Assembly: GCF_002157355.1 (NCBI RefSeq)
Contig: NZ_LYMK01000047.1
Location: 1-53,722 of the forward strand
Source of the DNA: Variovorax sp. JS1663
Lineage (GTDB): Bacteria; Pseudomonadota; Gammaproteobacteria; Burkholderiales; Burkholderiaceae_C
DNA: 53,722 nucleotides
Direction of reading: 5' to 3'
Below the pieces are notes generated by a model that saw only the letters and a program-made list of their open reading frames with translations, was not told the origin of the DNA and ran no database searches. The position numbers and the translations under genes were made by a program. Below are positions 5,734 to 13,477 of this stretch, piece after piece. The stretch's first letter is position 1, and every line of letters starts with the position of its first letter.

Positions 5734-8269
5734 CCGCCAGCACCGCATCCCGCGAGGCCGCCGCGCGGCCCGCTAGCCAGGCGGTGAGGGTGCCGGCCGC
5801 CACCACCGCGGCGCACAGCGCCGCCAGCCGCAGCCAGGGCACCAGCAGGTCCATGCTCCAGTGGAAGCTCTGCGGGTTGACCACGTGCACCAGCACCACC
5901 GCCACGGCGAGGCCGAGGCCCAGGCCGGCGGCCGCGCCGATCGCGGTCCAGGCCGCGCCCTCGCCGGCCACCACCGCCAGCACCTGGGCGCGGGTGAAGC
6001 CCAGGTGCGCCAGCAGCCCGAACTCCTTGCGCCGCGCCAGCACCTGCGCGCTGAAGCTGGCCGCGATGCCGAAGAGGCCGATGCCGATCGCCACCGCCTG
6101 CAGCCAGTAGGTGACGGCGAAGCTGCGGTCGAAGATGCGCAGCGAGGTCGCGCGCAACTGTCCGACGGAGGCGAGCTCGACCGGCTCCGCCGCGCCCAGC
6201 TGCCGCGCGGCCAGTGCGCGCACGGCCTGCTGCACCTGCGTATCCTCGGCGCCGGGGGCGAGCCACAGCGCCACGTCGCTGACGCTGCGGTCGCCGGTGA
6301 GTCGCTCGAAGTCGCGCGCGTCGATCGTGATCGCGCCGAACTGCCGCACGTAGTCGCGCCACACGCCGGCCACGAAGAAGCGGGTACCGCCGCCGAAGGC
6401 ACGGGCCAGCGGCGGAAACTCGTCGCCGGGCTTCGCGCCGTAGAGCTCGACCATCGCTTCGCTCACGTAGACGGGCACCGTGCCCGCCGGCGTCGGCCGC
6501 AGGGCACCCAGCAGCGGCAGGGCGCGCGCTGCGTCGCCGTCCATGCTGCGCGCGATCAGCGTGACCGAGGGCCGCGCCGGATCGAGCAGCAGCGCGCGCG
6601 TGCGCAGCGTGCCGGTGCGCGCGACGCCGGGCAGCGCATTCAGCGCCTGCACGAAGGCCGGCGTGAAGGCGGCCTGCTCGCCGCCCACCGAGCCGCCGCC
6701 ACCGCCGGCGGCGCTGCGCACGTAGAGATCGGCCGGCAGCACCACGTCCAGCCAGCGCGTCACCGATTCGCGGAAGCTCGCCACCATGACGGTGAGCGCC
6801 ACCGCCAGGCTCAGGCTCGCGACCACGCCGCTGACGGCCACTGCCGCGGTGGCGCGCATGCGGCGCGCGCGCTCGATGGCCAGCATGGGCAGCACGCGCA
6901 GGGCGAACAGGGGCGCGAGCCGGTCGTAGAGCAGCGCGATCAACCCGGGCAATGCCGCGATGCCGCCCACCAGCAGGAAGCCCACCGACAGGTAGGCCGC
7001 CACCGGAATGCCGAACACCGCGGGTGCCGTCGCCAGCGCCGCGCCGGCCGCGATCAGCAGCAGCGCGAGCCGAGGCGCTCCGCTCTGCGCGTGGGTGCCG
7101 CCCAGGCCCTTGAGCGTTTGTGCCTCGGGCAGGGACTGCGCCGCGCGCGCCGGCCACCAGCCGCCCACCGCCGCGGCCAGCAGGCCCAGGCCGCCGTAGA
7201 GCAGGGCCGGGCCCCAGCGCCAGTGCAGTGCGGGCGCGACGCCTTCGAAATAGCCACCGCCGAGGTCCCCGCCCAGCACCCGCAGCCCGAAGGCGGCGAG
7301 CGCCGTGCCCAACAGCAGGCCGAGCACGCTGCCGACCAGCCCGAGCGCCAGCGACTCGGCCAGCACCAGCTGCAGCCGCTCGCGCGGCGTGAGGCCCAGC
7401 ACGCCCAGCAGCGCGAACTGCTGGGCCCGCTTGGCGACGCTCAGCGCCAGCACCGAGAACACCAGGAAGGCGCCGGTGAAGAGGGCGACCAGGGCCAGCA
7501 CCGTGAGGTTGACCCGGTAGGCGCGCGAGAGGTTGCTCACCCGCTCGGCCGCATCGCCGGGCTCGGCGATCTGGATGTTCGCCGGCCAGCCGGGCGCGTC
7601 GCGCAGTGCGCGCATGAAGGCGGCGCGGTCGGTGCCCGGCGCGAGCCGCAGGTCGATGCGGCTGAGCTGGCCGGCGCGGCCGAGCAGGTCCTGCGCGGCG
7701 CCGATGTCCATCACCGCCAGCGCCGCGCCGCCGGCGGCGACCTGGCCGGCGATGCGCAGCTCGCGCGTGTCGCCGCCGACGCGCAGGCGCAGCCGCGTCG
7801 CGTCCTCGCCGAGCGCGGTGCGCGCGGCCGCGTTGAGGAACACGGTGTCGGGGGCGAGCAGCGCGAGGCGTTCGGCATCGGCGGCCGGCTTCGGCATCAG
7901 CGCGGGGGCGATCGTCGGGAGCACCAGCGCATCGGCGCCGACGAGACGCAGGGGCAGGCGCTTCCCATCGGCGGCGAGCGCCTGCGCCTGCGTTTCGAGC
8001 ACGGGGCTGGCAAGCTGCACCTGCGGCAACTGCGCGACGCGTGCGAACACGGCCTCGTCGAAGCTGCCCTGGGCGGCGCGCAGCTCCAGGTCGGGCTGGC
8101 CGTTGACCGATCGCACCGCGCTGGAGAACTCGTCCAGCGCCGAGGCGTTGATGAGGTGCACCGAGAAGGCCAGCGCCACGCCGAGCATCACGGCCAGCAC
8201 GGCAGCCGCGCTGCGCCAGGGGTGGTGGCGGAGCTCTTGCTGGGAGAAGCTCAAGAGGAGGGCGCGCAT
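5717..8269 (-). CDS. FtsX-type ABC transporter permease
   Basis: An 850-residue inner-membrane protein with two FtsX/MacB-type modules. The first begins with a TM anchor (RSAAAVLAVMLGVALAFSVH), a large periplasmic domain and three TMs (from about residue 265). The second repeats the plan: a TM at about 480, a periplasmic domain, and three C-terminal TMs starting near AVTYWLQAVAIGIGLFGIAA. This is the DevC/LolE-like layout of transporters encoded with AttH-type proteins. The ATG at 8269 opens directly on RALLLSFSQQELRHHPWRS, the usual start. No ATP-binding subunit is next to it, although one normally precedes it. A DUF3800 fragment occupies that place instead. Confidence 0.9.
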   Translation of the reverse strand: MRALLLSFSQQELRHHPWRSAAAVLAVMLGVALAFSVHLINASALDEFSSAVRSVNGQPDLELRAAQGSFDEAVFARVAQLPQVQLASPVLETQAQALAADGKRLPLRLVGADALVLPTIAPALMPKPAADAERLALLAPDTVFLNAAARTALGEDATRLRLRVGGDTRELRIAGQVAAGGAALAVMDIGAAQDLLGRAGQLSRIDLRLAPGTDRAAFMRALRDAPGWPANIQIAEPGDAAERVSNLSRAYRVNLTVLALVALFTGAFLVFSVLALSVAKRAQQFALLGVLGLTPRERLQLVLAESLALGLVGSVLGLLLGTALAAFGLRVLGGDLGGGYFEGVAPALHWRWGPALLYGGLGLLAAAVGGWWPARAAQSLPEAQTLKGLGGTHAQSGAPRLALLLIAAGAALATAPAVFGIPVAAYLSVGFLLVGGIAALPGLIALLYDRLAPLFALRVLPMLAIERARRMRATAAVAVSGVVASLSLAVALTVMVASFRESVTRWLDVVLPADLYVRSAAGGGGGSVGGEQAAFTPAFVQALNALPGVARTGTLRTRALLLDPARPSVTLIARSMDGDAARALPLLGALRPTPAGTVPVYVSEAMVELYGAKPGDEFPPLARAFGGGTRFFVAGVWRDYVRQFGAITIDARDFERLTGDRSVSDVALWLAPGAEDTQVQQAVRALAARQLGAAEPVELASVGQLRATSLRIFDRSFAVTYWLQAVAIGIGLFGIAASFSAQVLARRKEFGLLAHLGFTRAQVLAVVAGEGAAWTAIGAAAGLGLGLAVAVVLVHVVNPQSFHWSMDLLVPWLRLAALCAAVVAAGTLTAWLAGRAAASRDAVLAVKEDW

Positions 8270-8305
8270 CAGGTCGATTCTGCTCGCCCCTGAGTCGAGG
8301 CTCAG

Positions 8306-8542
8306 GAACAAGGCTCCGACATCCGGCGCCGCAAGGGCATCTTGGGCACGCTCACTTGAACAGCGCGCGCAGTTCATGGGGCAACTGACTTGATCGGCGC
8401 ATGCGATTTCATGCTGATTGCGGTCGTGATCAACAAGCCTGCGCACAAGGCCAAGTACAGCGATCCAATTCACCCATATCACTTGGCGCTGCAATTCGGC
8501 CTGGAGCGCTTGCGGCATTTTCCGAAGCGGGGCGTGACGTGA
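8306..8542 (+). pseudogene. DUF3800 protein remnant with frameshifts
   Basis: Three pieces of a DUF3800 protein follow one another in changing frames: GSDIRRRKG (8312-8338), EQRAQFMGQLT (8358-8390) and LIGACDFMLIAVVINK (8390-8437). The last continues through HPYHLALQFGLERL to a stop at 8540-8542. The order and motifs match the middle of DUF3800 proteins, which have an RNase H-like fold and are often linked to mobile or defence loci. The start and C-terminus are missing, and two frame changes break it. It ends six bases before the convergent sigma-factor gene and lies upstream of the permease. Confidence 0.65.
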
Positions 8543-8548
8543 TCTTCA

Positions 8549-9802
8549 TCAGCGCTCGGCCTCCGAGGCTAGGTGGGCGCGCACCGCTGGGCTGGTGGCG
8601 AGTCCCATGGCGCGCGCATAGGCCGCGCGTGCGGCATCGCATTCGCCAATGGCGCTCAGCAGATGTGCCCGAGCAGCCCAGAAAGGCTGGTAGCTCGCGA
8701 CCTCGTTCGCGGCCATGGCATCGAGCGCTTGCAGTCCGGCTGCCGGCCCTTCCGCACGCGCCAACGCGCAGGCGCGGCTCACGCGGGCGCCGGTGCTGGG
8801 CCGCAGCGCGAGCAGGCCGTCGTAGAGCGCGACCACGGCTCCAGCCGGGACCTCGGCGCCCAGGTGCCGCGCGCAGTGCGCCGACTGGATCGCCGCCTCC
8901 AGCTGGTAGGCGCCGGCCATGCCCAGGCTGGCCGCGTGCCGCAGCGCCTGCTCGGCTTGCGTGTGCATGGCGAGGTCCCAGCGCCGGCTGTCCTGCTGGT
9001 CCAGCGGCACGTAGGCGCCGTCCTCGCTGCGCCGCGCAGCGGCGCGGCTCTCGCAGAACAGCATCAGCGCCAGCAGGCCGAGCGGCTCGGGCTCGCGCGG
9101 CATCAGGCCGCAGAGGATGCGGCACAGGTCGATGGCCTCGCCGGTGAGCCCGCGCTGCGCGCTGTCCGCGCCGTCGATGTCGTCCCAGCCGGTGCCGTAG
9201 GCGGCGTAGATGCCGTCGAGCACATCCTGCAGCCGCTGCGGCAGGTCCCGCGCGCGCGGGAACTCGAAGGGAATGCGCGCGGCGCGGATGCGCGCCTTGG
9301 CCCGCACCAGGCGCTGCCCGAGCGTGGCCGGCGCGACCAGGAAGGCGCCGGCCATGCGGGCGGCATCGAGGCCGAGCACGGTCTGCAGCATCAGCGGCGC
9401 GCGCGCCGCCGCATCGATGGCGGGATGCGCGCAGACGAAGAAGAGGCGCAATCGTTCGTCCGGCACCGCCTCGCCGCCGCTGTCGGCGGCGAAGGTGTCC
9501 GCCAGTGCGAGCAGGGTCTGCGATGCCTCGTCCTGCACGCGGCTGTGGCGCCAGGCATCGAGCACGCGATGGCGCGCCACGGCGAGCAGCCAGGCCTCGG
9601 GCTGGCGCGGGATGCCCTCGGCGGGCCAGCGCTCGAGGGCGCGCGCGAAGGCGTCGGCCAGCGCGTCCTCCGAGGCGGCGATGTCGCGCGTGCGCGCGGA
9701 CAGGATGGCGACCAGACGGCCATAGGACTGGCGCGCGGCGCGCTCGGCTGCCTCGTGGACTTCGGGCGGGGCCGCGCCATCCACGCCGTCCACACCGCCC
9801 AC
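8549..9802 (-). CDS. ECF sigma factor, ECF42 type
   Basis: About 417 residues. Region 2 covers roughly residues 15-90 (YGRLVAILSARTRDIAASED, then EAWLLAVARHRVLDAWRHSR) and region 4 roughly residues 115-180 (LMLQTVLGLDAARMAGAFLV, TLGQRLVRAKARIR). A long helical extension follows (about 190-417, TPR-like: GLLALMLFCESR, HLLSAIGECDAARAAYARAM). This extension and the immediately upstream DGPF gene are the signature of group ECF42, which lacks an anti-sigma factor and depends on its own C-terminal domain. No ATG fits. The GTG at 9802, two bases after the DGPF stop (TGACCGTG), is chosen; GTGs at 9793 and 9784 are alternatives. Confidence 0.88.
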   Translation of the reverse strand: MGGVDGVDGAAPPEVHEAAERAARQSYGRLVAILSARTRDIAASEDALADAFARALERWPAEGIPRQPEAWLLAVARHRVLDAWRHSRVQDEASQTLLALADTFAADSGGEAVPDERLRLFFVCAHPAIDAAARAPLMLQTVLGLDAARMAGAFLVAPATLGQRLVRAKARIRAARIPFEFPRARDLPQRLQDVLDGIYAAYGTGWDDIDGADSAQRGLTGEAIDLCRILCGLMPREPEPLGLLALMLFCESRAAARRSEDGAYVPLDQQDSRRWDLAMHTQAEQALRHAASLGMAGAYQLEAAIQSAHCARHLGAEVPAGAVVALYDGLLALRPSTGARVSRACALARAEGPAAGLQALDAMAANEVASYQPFWAARAHLLSAIGECDAARAAYARAMGLATSPAVRAHLASEAER

Positions 9803-9804
9803 GG

Positions 9805-10155
9805 TCAAGGCGCGGTGAACACCGGCCGCACTTCCACGCCGCCGGTGGTGGCGCAGGGCGCACGGGCCGCCCATTCGAGTGCGGTGTCCAGGTCCGGCAC
9901 GTCGATGATGAAGTAGCCGCCCAGCTGCTCCTTGGTGTCGGCGAAAGGGCCGTCCTGCACCTGGCGCTTGTCGCCGCGGATGCGCAGGGTGGTGCCGGTC
10001 ATCGGCGGCTGCAGGCCGTGGCCGCCGAGCGAGATGCCGGATTCGCGCACCGCACCCACGTAGGCCATCCAGCCGGCCATGTAGGCCTGGGCGTCGGCGC
10101 TGCCGCGCTGTTCGAATTCGGACTGGGGTTGGTAGAACATCAGCATGTACTGCAT
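9805..10155 (-). CDS. DGPF/YCII-related protein, ECF42 partner
   Basis: A 116-residue YCII-fold protein beginning MQYMLMFYQPQSEFEQR and carrying the DGPF motif (QVQDGPFADTKEQLGGYFII), with the usual ending VEVRPVF. DGPF proteins are the conserved neighbours of ECF42 sigma factors and are often their targets. The biochemical role is unknown; the fold resembles ferredoxin-like dimers. AGGAGC sits just upstream of the ATG. It is translated in one operon with the sigma gene (two-base gap). Confidence 0.9.
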   Translation of the reverse strand: MQYMLMFYQPQSEFEQRGSADAQAYMAGWMAYVGAVRESGISLGGHGLQPPMTGTTLRIRGDKRQVQDGPFADTKEQLGGYFIIDVPDLDTALEWAARAPCATTGGVEVRPVFTAP

Positions 10156-10422
10156 GAGGAAGCTCCTGGAGGGGATGTCGAGCAGGATCGCTCAAGCCCA
10201 TGACGGCTGGCAAGCCGGCATTTCGACACGGGCTGGTTGCGCTCTGCAGAAAAACAAGCCCCGCGATTGTTTCCAGTTTGGTGACACCGCGATTCCAAAA
10301 ACAAGGGTTTCCACCTAGAAATCGGCTCCATACTCTTTCAACGGGCTGGCCATGAGCGAACCCGAACGAACAGGCCAAGACACCGGTTCGACATCGTTAC
10401 AAAGCATCCGAAGGAGATCACC

Positions 10423-10773
10423 ATGAAGAACACGAAATTCATCGCAGCCGCTGCCCTCTCGCTGCTGGCTGTTGCCGGCGCCCACGCCGAGACCTATGAA
10501 GGCGTCCATCCGCTGACCAACGGCTACAGCCGTGCCGAAGTGCAGTCTCAAGGCGTCGCCGCCGCGCGCAGCGGCAACGCGTACAGCGACGTGGCCGACT
10601 CTGGCGTGCAGACGATCGTCTCGACCGCCGACCGCGCCAAGATCCAAGCCGAAGCTGTCGCCAAGGCGCATGACCCCCTGCAAAGCCTGGACCGCCGTGC
10701 GTTCTTCCGCGACGAAGTGCCGGCCGCCTACAAGAAGCCGAGCGTGTCCTTCACGCGCCAGGCTGGCCTGTAA
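10423..10773 (+). CDS. DUF4148 domain secreted protein
   Basis: A 116-residue protein with a clear signal peptide (MKNTKFIAAAALSLLAVAG, then AHA, cut before ETYEGVHPL). The mature part has the typical DUF4148 phrasing: LTNGYSRAEVQSQGVAAARS, a short variable segment, then AKIQAEAVAKAHDP. These small periplasmic or outer-surface proteins are abundant in Burkholderiales and have no assigned function. AAGGAG precedes the ATG, and a strong terminator follows 28 bases after the stop, so it is probably a single-gene transcript. The 267-base divergent gap to the DGPF gene must carry both promoters; no clear box was identified there. Confidence 0.9.
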   Translation: MKNTKFIAAAALSLLAVAGAHAETYEGVHPLTNGYSRAEVQSQGVAAARSGNAYSDVADSGVQTIVSTADRAKIQAEAVAKAHDPLQSLDRRAFFRDEVPAAYKKPSVSFTRQAGL

Positions 10774-10801
10774 ATCCAGCGAAGCGCTTCGGCGCATGAC
10801 G

Positions 10802-10834
10802 AAGCCGGACCCGCACGACGGGCCCGGCTTTTTT
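10802..10834 (+). terminator. Rho-independent terminator of the DUF4148 gene
   Basis: Arms AAGCCGG-A-CCCG (10802-10813) and CGGG-C-CCGGCTT (10819-10830) pair with a single A/C mismatch around a five-base loop and are followed by a T run to 10834. It lies between convergent genes. Confidence 0.85.
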
Positions 10835-10844
10835 CATGCCTGCG

Positions 10845-12062
10845 TCAGGCCGGCGTCGGCAGTGCGCGCAGCCCGCGCATCGGCGAGGCCAGGATCAGCC
10901 ACGCCTGCAGCCCGAAGCCCGCCATTGCCAGCAGCAGGCAGGCCGGCTCGCCCCAGGCCGCGCCCACGGCGCCGCCCAGCGCCGCGCCCAGCGGGCGCAT
11001 GCCGGCGTTGGCTGTGAGGAACAGCGCCGACACGCGGCCGAGCATCTGCTGCGGCGTGACGGTCTGCCGCAGGGTGGTGGAGGCGATCACCCAGACGATC
11101 GGGCCGACACCGAAGAGGAACATCGCGAGCGCCGCCAGGAGACCGCTCGGCCAGGCCAGCGTGGCCACCATCGCCAGCGCCGCCAGCACCGAGAGCGCGG
11201 GGCCGAGCTGTATTGCCCGCCCCAGAGGCAGGGACCGCAGGATGCGCGGCGAGAGCAATGCCCCGGCCACCATGCCGGCCCCGCAGGCCCCCAGTGTGAG
11301 ACCGACCGCTTCCGCACCCAGGCCCAGCGCGCGCACCGCATGGGGCACGTAGGCTGCCTGCAGCACGAACCACGAGAGATTCCATGCCATCGCGGTGAGC
11401 AGGATTGGCCGCAGCAACGCGTGCTGCCAGACGAAGGCGGCCCCTTCGCGCAGCTCGGCGACCGGATGGCGGGCCGGTGCCTGCGTCCGTGCCGGCTCGG
11501 CGATGCGTAGCAGCAGCGCCACCGCCTGCAGCGACAGCAGCGCGGCCAGCACGAAGGCCACGGGCGCGCCCAGCCATGCGACCAGCGCGCCGCCCAGCGA
11601 CGGCCCGGCGGCAAAGGCCGCGCTGCGCGCCAGTTCGAGTCGGCCGTTGGCCTGCGCCAGCGCAGCGCGCCCGACCAGGGACGGCACCAGCGCAGGTGCC
11701 GCGACGCTGAAGCCCACCGTGCCCACGGCGCCGGCGAAGCCCAGCACGGCCAGCCACGCGATCGACGGCGAGGCGCTGACCGCCACGCCCAGCAGGCCGA
11801 GCAGCGACAGCGCCCGCAGCGCCTCGGCCAGCACCATCAGGCGCTGGCGGGACCAGCGGTCGGCGAGCAGGCCCAGCGGGATGGACAACAGCAGGAAGGG
11901 CAGGGTCTGGACGGCGGCCAGCAGGCCGATCTCGCCCGGCCCCGCATGAAGCGCGAGCACCGCCAGCAGCGGCACGGCGGCCAGGCTCAGCTGTTCGGCG
12001 GATTGGGCGGCGAGGTTGGCGCCGGCGAGGCGGAGGAAGGGGCGGGGAAGGGCGGTGCGCAT
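10845..12062 (-). CDS. MFS transporter, MdtH/enterobactin-exporter-like
   Basis: A 405-residue inner-membrane protein with about twelve hydrophobic segments and MFS motif A in the first half (SIPLGLLADRWSRQRLMVLA). A central loop at about residues 185-205 (RIAEPARTQAPARHPVAELR) divides the two six-TM halves. The pattern resembles the drug/siderophore exporter branch of the MFS (the EntS-like family). The start at 12062 is chosen because MRTALPRPFLRLAGANLA opens directly on TM1. It lies 100 bases downstream of the amidase gene on the same strand. The substrate is unknown; export of a small molecule is the best guess. Confidence 0.85.
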   Translation of the reverse strand: MRTALPRPFLRLAGANLAAQSAEQLSLAAVPLLAVLALHAGPGEIGLLAAVQTLPFLLLSIPLGLLADRWSRQRLMVLAEALRALSLLGLLGVAVSASPSIAWLAVLGFAGAVGTVGFSVAAPALVPSLVGRAALAQANGRLELARSAAFAAGPSLGGALVAWLGAPVAFVLAALLSLQAVALLLRIAEPARTQAPARHPVAELREGAAFVWQHALLRPILLTAMAWNLSWFVLQAAYVPHAVRALGLGAEAVGLTLGACGAGMVAGALLSPRILRSLPLGRAIQLGPALSVLAALAMVATLAWPSGLLAALAMFLFGVGPIVWVIASTTLRQTVTPQQMLGRVSALFLTANAGMRPLGAALGGAVGAAWGEPACLLLAMAGFGLQAWLILASPMRGLRALPTPA

Positions 12063-12162
12063 GCGCTGTGTTCTCGAAGCGGGTTCGACCCGATCCTCGC
12101 CCCGATGCGGTCCCGGCGCTGGCCGGATCCGGACCTGCGCCTGCCGGCTGCGCGCGCGCCGA

Positions 12163-13449
12163 TCATGCGTTCGCCAGCAGCGTATGAACGGCTGCAGCCG
12201 CCTCCAGCAGGGCACGCTCGCGGCCCGGATGGCCGACCAGCTGCACGCCGATCGGCAGGCCTTGCGGACCGGAGAGCCCCGGTACGTTGACGCAAGGCAG
12301 GCCGAGCAGCGTCCATATGCGGTTGAACACCGGGTCGCCGGTAGCGGACAGCCCGGCCGGCGCCTCACCGGGTGCGGCCGGCACGAGCAGCGCGTCGAAC
12401 GGCTGCATCAGCGCGCCCGTCATGCGCCGGGCCTCGGCCGCCTGGTCGCGCGCGTGCCGGTAGCCGGCATCGTCGCACGCGCGGCCCGTTGCCAGCAGGG
12501 CCTGCAGCGCACCGCTGAGCTGCCCCGGGTGCTGGCGCCATTCCGCATCCAGGTGGCGTGCAGCCTCGCAGGCCATGACCGTCTTCTGCGCCTCCAGCAG
12601 CCCGGCCATCGACGCAGGGAGGTCGACCTCGCGCAGGCCCGCGCCGGCCGCGGCCAGGCAGCGGACGGCTTGCTCGAACGCGGCCGCACCGCCTGCATCG
12701 GCGGCCGGCCATTCATGGGTGCGGCAGACGCCGATGCGAAGCGCACGCGAGCCGGGCGGCGTCAGCGGCTCGAAGGCCGTGCCGGCCATGGCGCAGCGCA
12801 TGAGCTCCAGGTCTTCGGCGCTGCGGGCCAGCCAGCCGAGCGTGTCCAGCGAAGGCGCGAAGGGCTTGATGCCGTCGAGTCCCACGCTGCCGTGGCTGGG
12901 CTTGAGCGCGAAGACGCCGCAGAAGGAGGCCGGCCGGATCAGCGAGCCTGCGGTCTGCGTGCCGAAGGCCAGCGGCACCATGCCGTCGGCCACCGCGGCG
13001 GCCGAGCCGCTGGACGAACCGCCGGGCGTGTGGCCGGCGCGGTGCGGGTTGACCGTCGGGCCGGGAAAGAAGTAGGCGAACTCGGTGGTCACCGTCTTGC
13101 CCAGCACCACGGCGCCGGCGGCGCGCGCCAAGGTGACGCAGTGCGCGTCGGCGTCCGGCTGGAAGTCCTCGTAGATCGGTGAGCCGTAGCGCGTGGGCAG
13201 CCCGGCGGTGGCAATGATGTCCTTCACGCCGAGCGGCAGGCCGCCGAGCAGGCCGGGCACGCCGCGCGCGTCCAGGGCGCGTGCGGCGGCCAGCGCGGCC
13301 TCGGCATCGAGCGCGCGCCAGGCGTGGACCGCCGGCTCGCGCTCCGCGATGCGCTCCAGTGCCGCACGCGCCACGGCCTCGGCCCTGAGCTGGCCGCTGG
13401 CCATGGCGCGGCGCAGCACGACGGCCGTCATGTCGTGGAACGCCGTCAC
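12163..13449 (-). CDS. Amidase signature family hydrolase
   Basis: A 428-residue amidase. The Ser-cisSer-Lys triad is visible: the lysine in GGLPLGVKDIIATAGLPT (about residue 75), the cis-serine and nucleophile in the glycine/serine-rich stretch GHTPGGSSSGSAAAVADG (about 141-158) and GTQTAGSLIRPASFCG. The enzyme hydrolyses an amide to a carboxylate and ammonia. Family members include GatA, allophanate hydrolase and arylalkylamide amidases. No GatB or GatC lies nearby, and the protein is shorter than GatA, so a catabolic amidase is likely. The GTG start at 13449 is supported by AGGAGG five bases upstream. It lies 28 bases after the SAF-domain oxidoreductase gene and is probably its co-transcript. 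Confidence 0.9.
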   Translation of the reverse strand: MTAFHDMTAVVLRRAMASGQLRAEAVARAALERIAEREPAVHAWRALDAEAALAAARALDARGVPGLLGGLPLGVKDIIATAGLPTRYGSPIYEDFQPDADAHCVTLARAAGAVVLGKTVTTEFAYFFPGPTVNPHRAGHTPGGSSSGSAAAVADGMVPLAFGTQTAGSLIRPASFCGVFALKPSHGSVGLDGIKPFAPSLDTLGWLARSAEDLELMRCAMAGTAFEPLTPPGSRALRIGVCRTHEWPAADAGGAAAFEQAVRCLAAAGAGLREVDLPASMAGLLEAQKTVMACEAARHLDAEWRQHPGQLSGALQALLATGRACDDAGYRHARDQAAEARRMTGALMQPFDALLVPAAPGEAPAGLSATGDPVFNRIWTLLGLPCVNVPGLSGPQGLPIGVQLVGHPGRERALLEAAAAVHTLLANA

Positions 13450-13477
13450 GGCCTCCTCGTCGCACGCGGCGCGAGCC

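Noticed and set aside
5861..8293. Long rightward open frame across the permease gene
   Set aside because: Composition is rich in H, R, Q and A without any domain pattern; it is the antisense of a real membrane protein.
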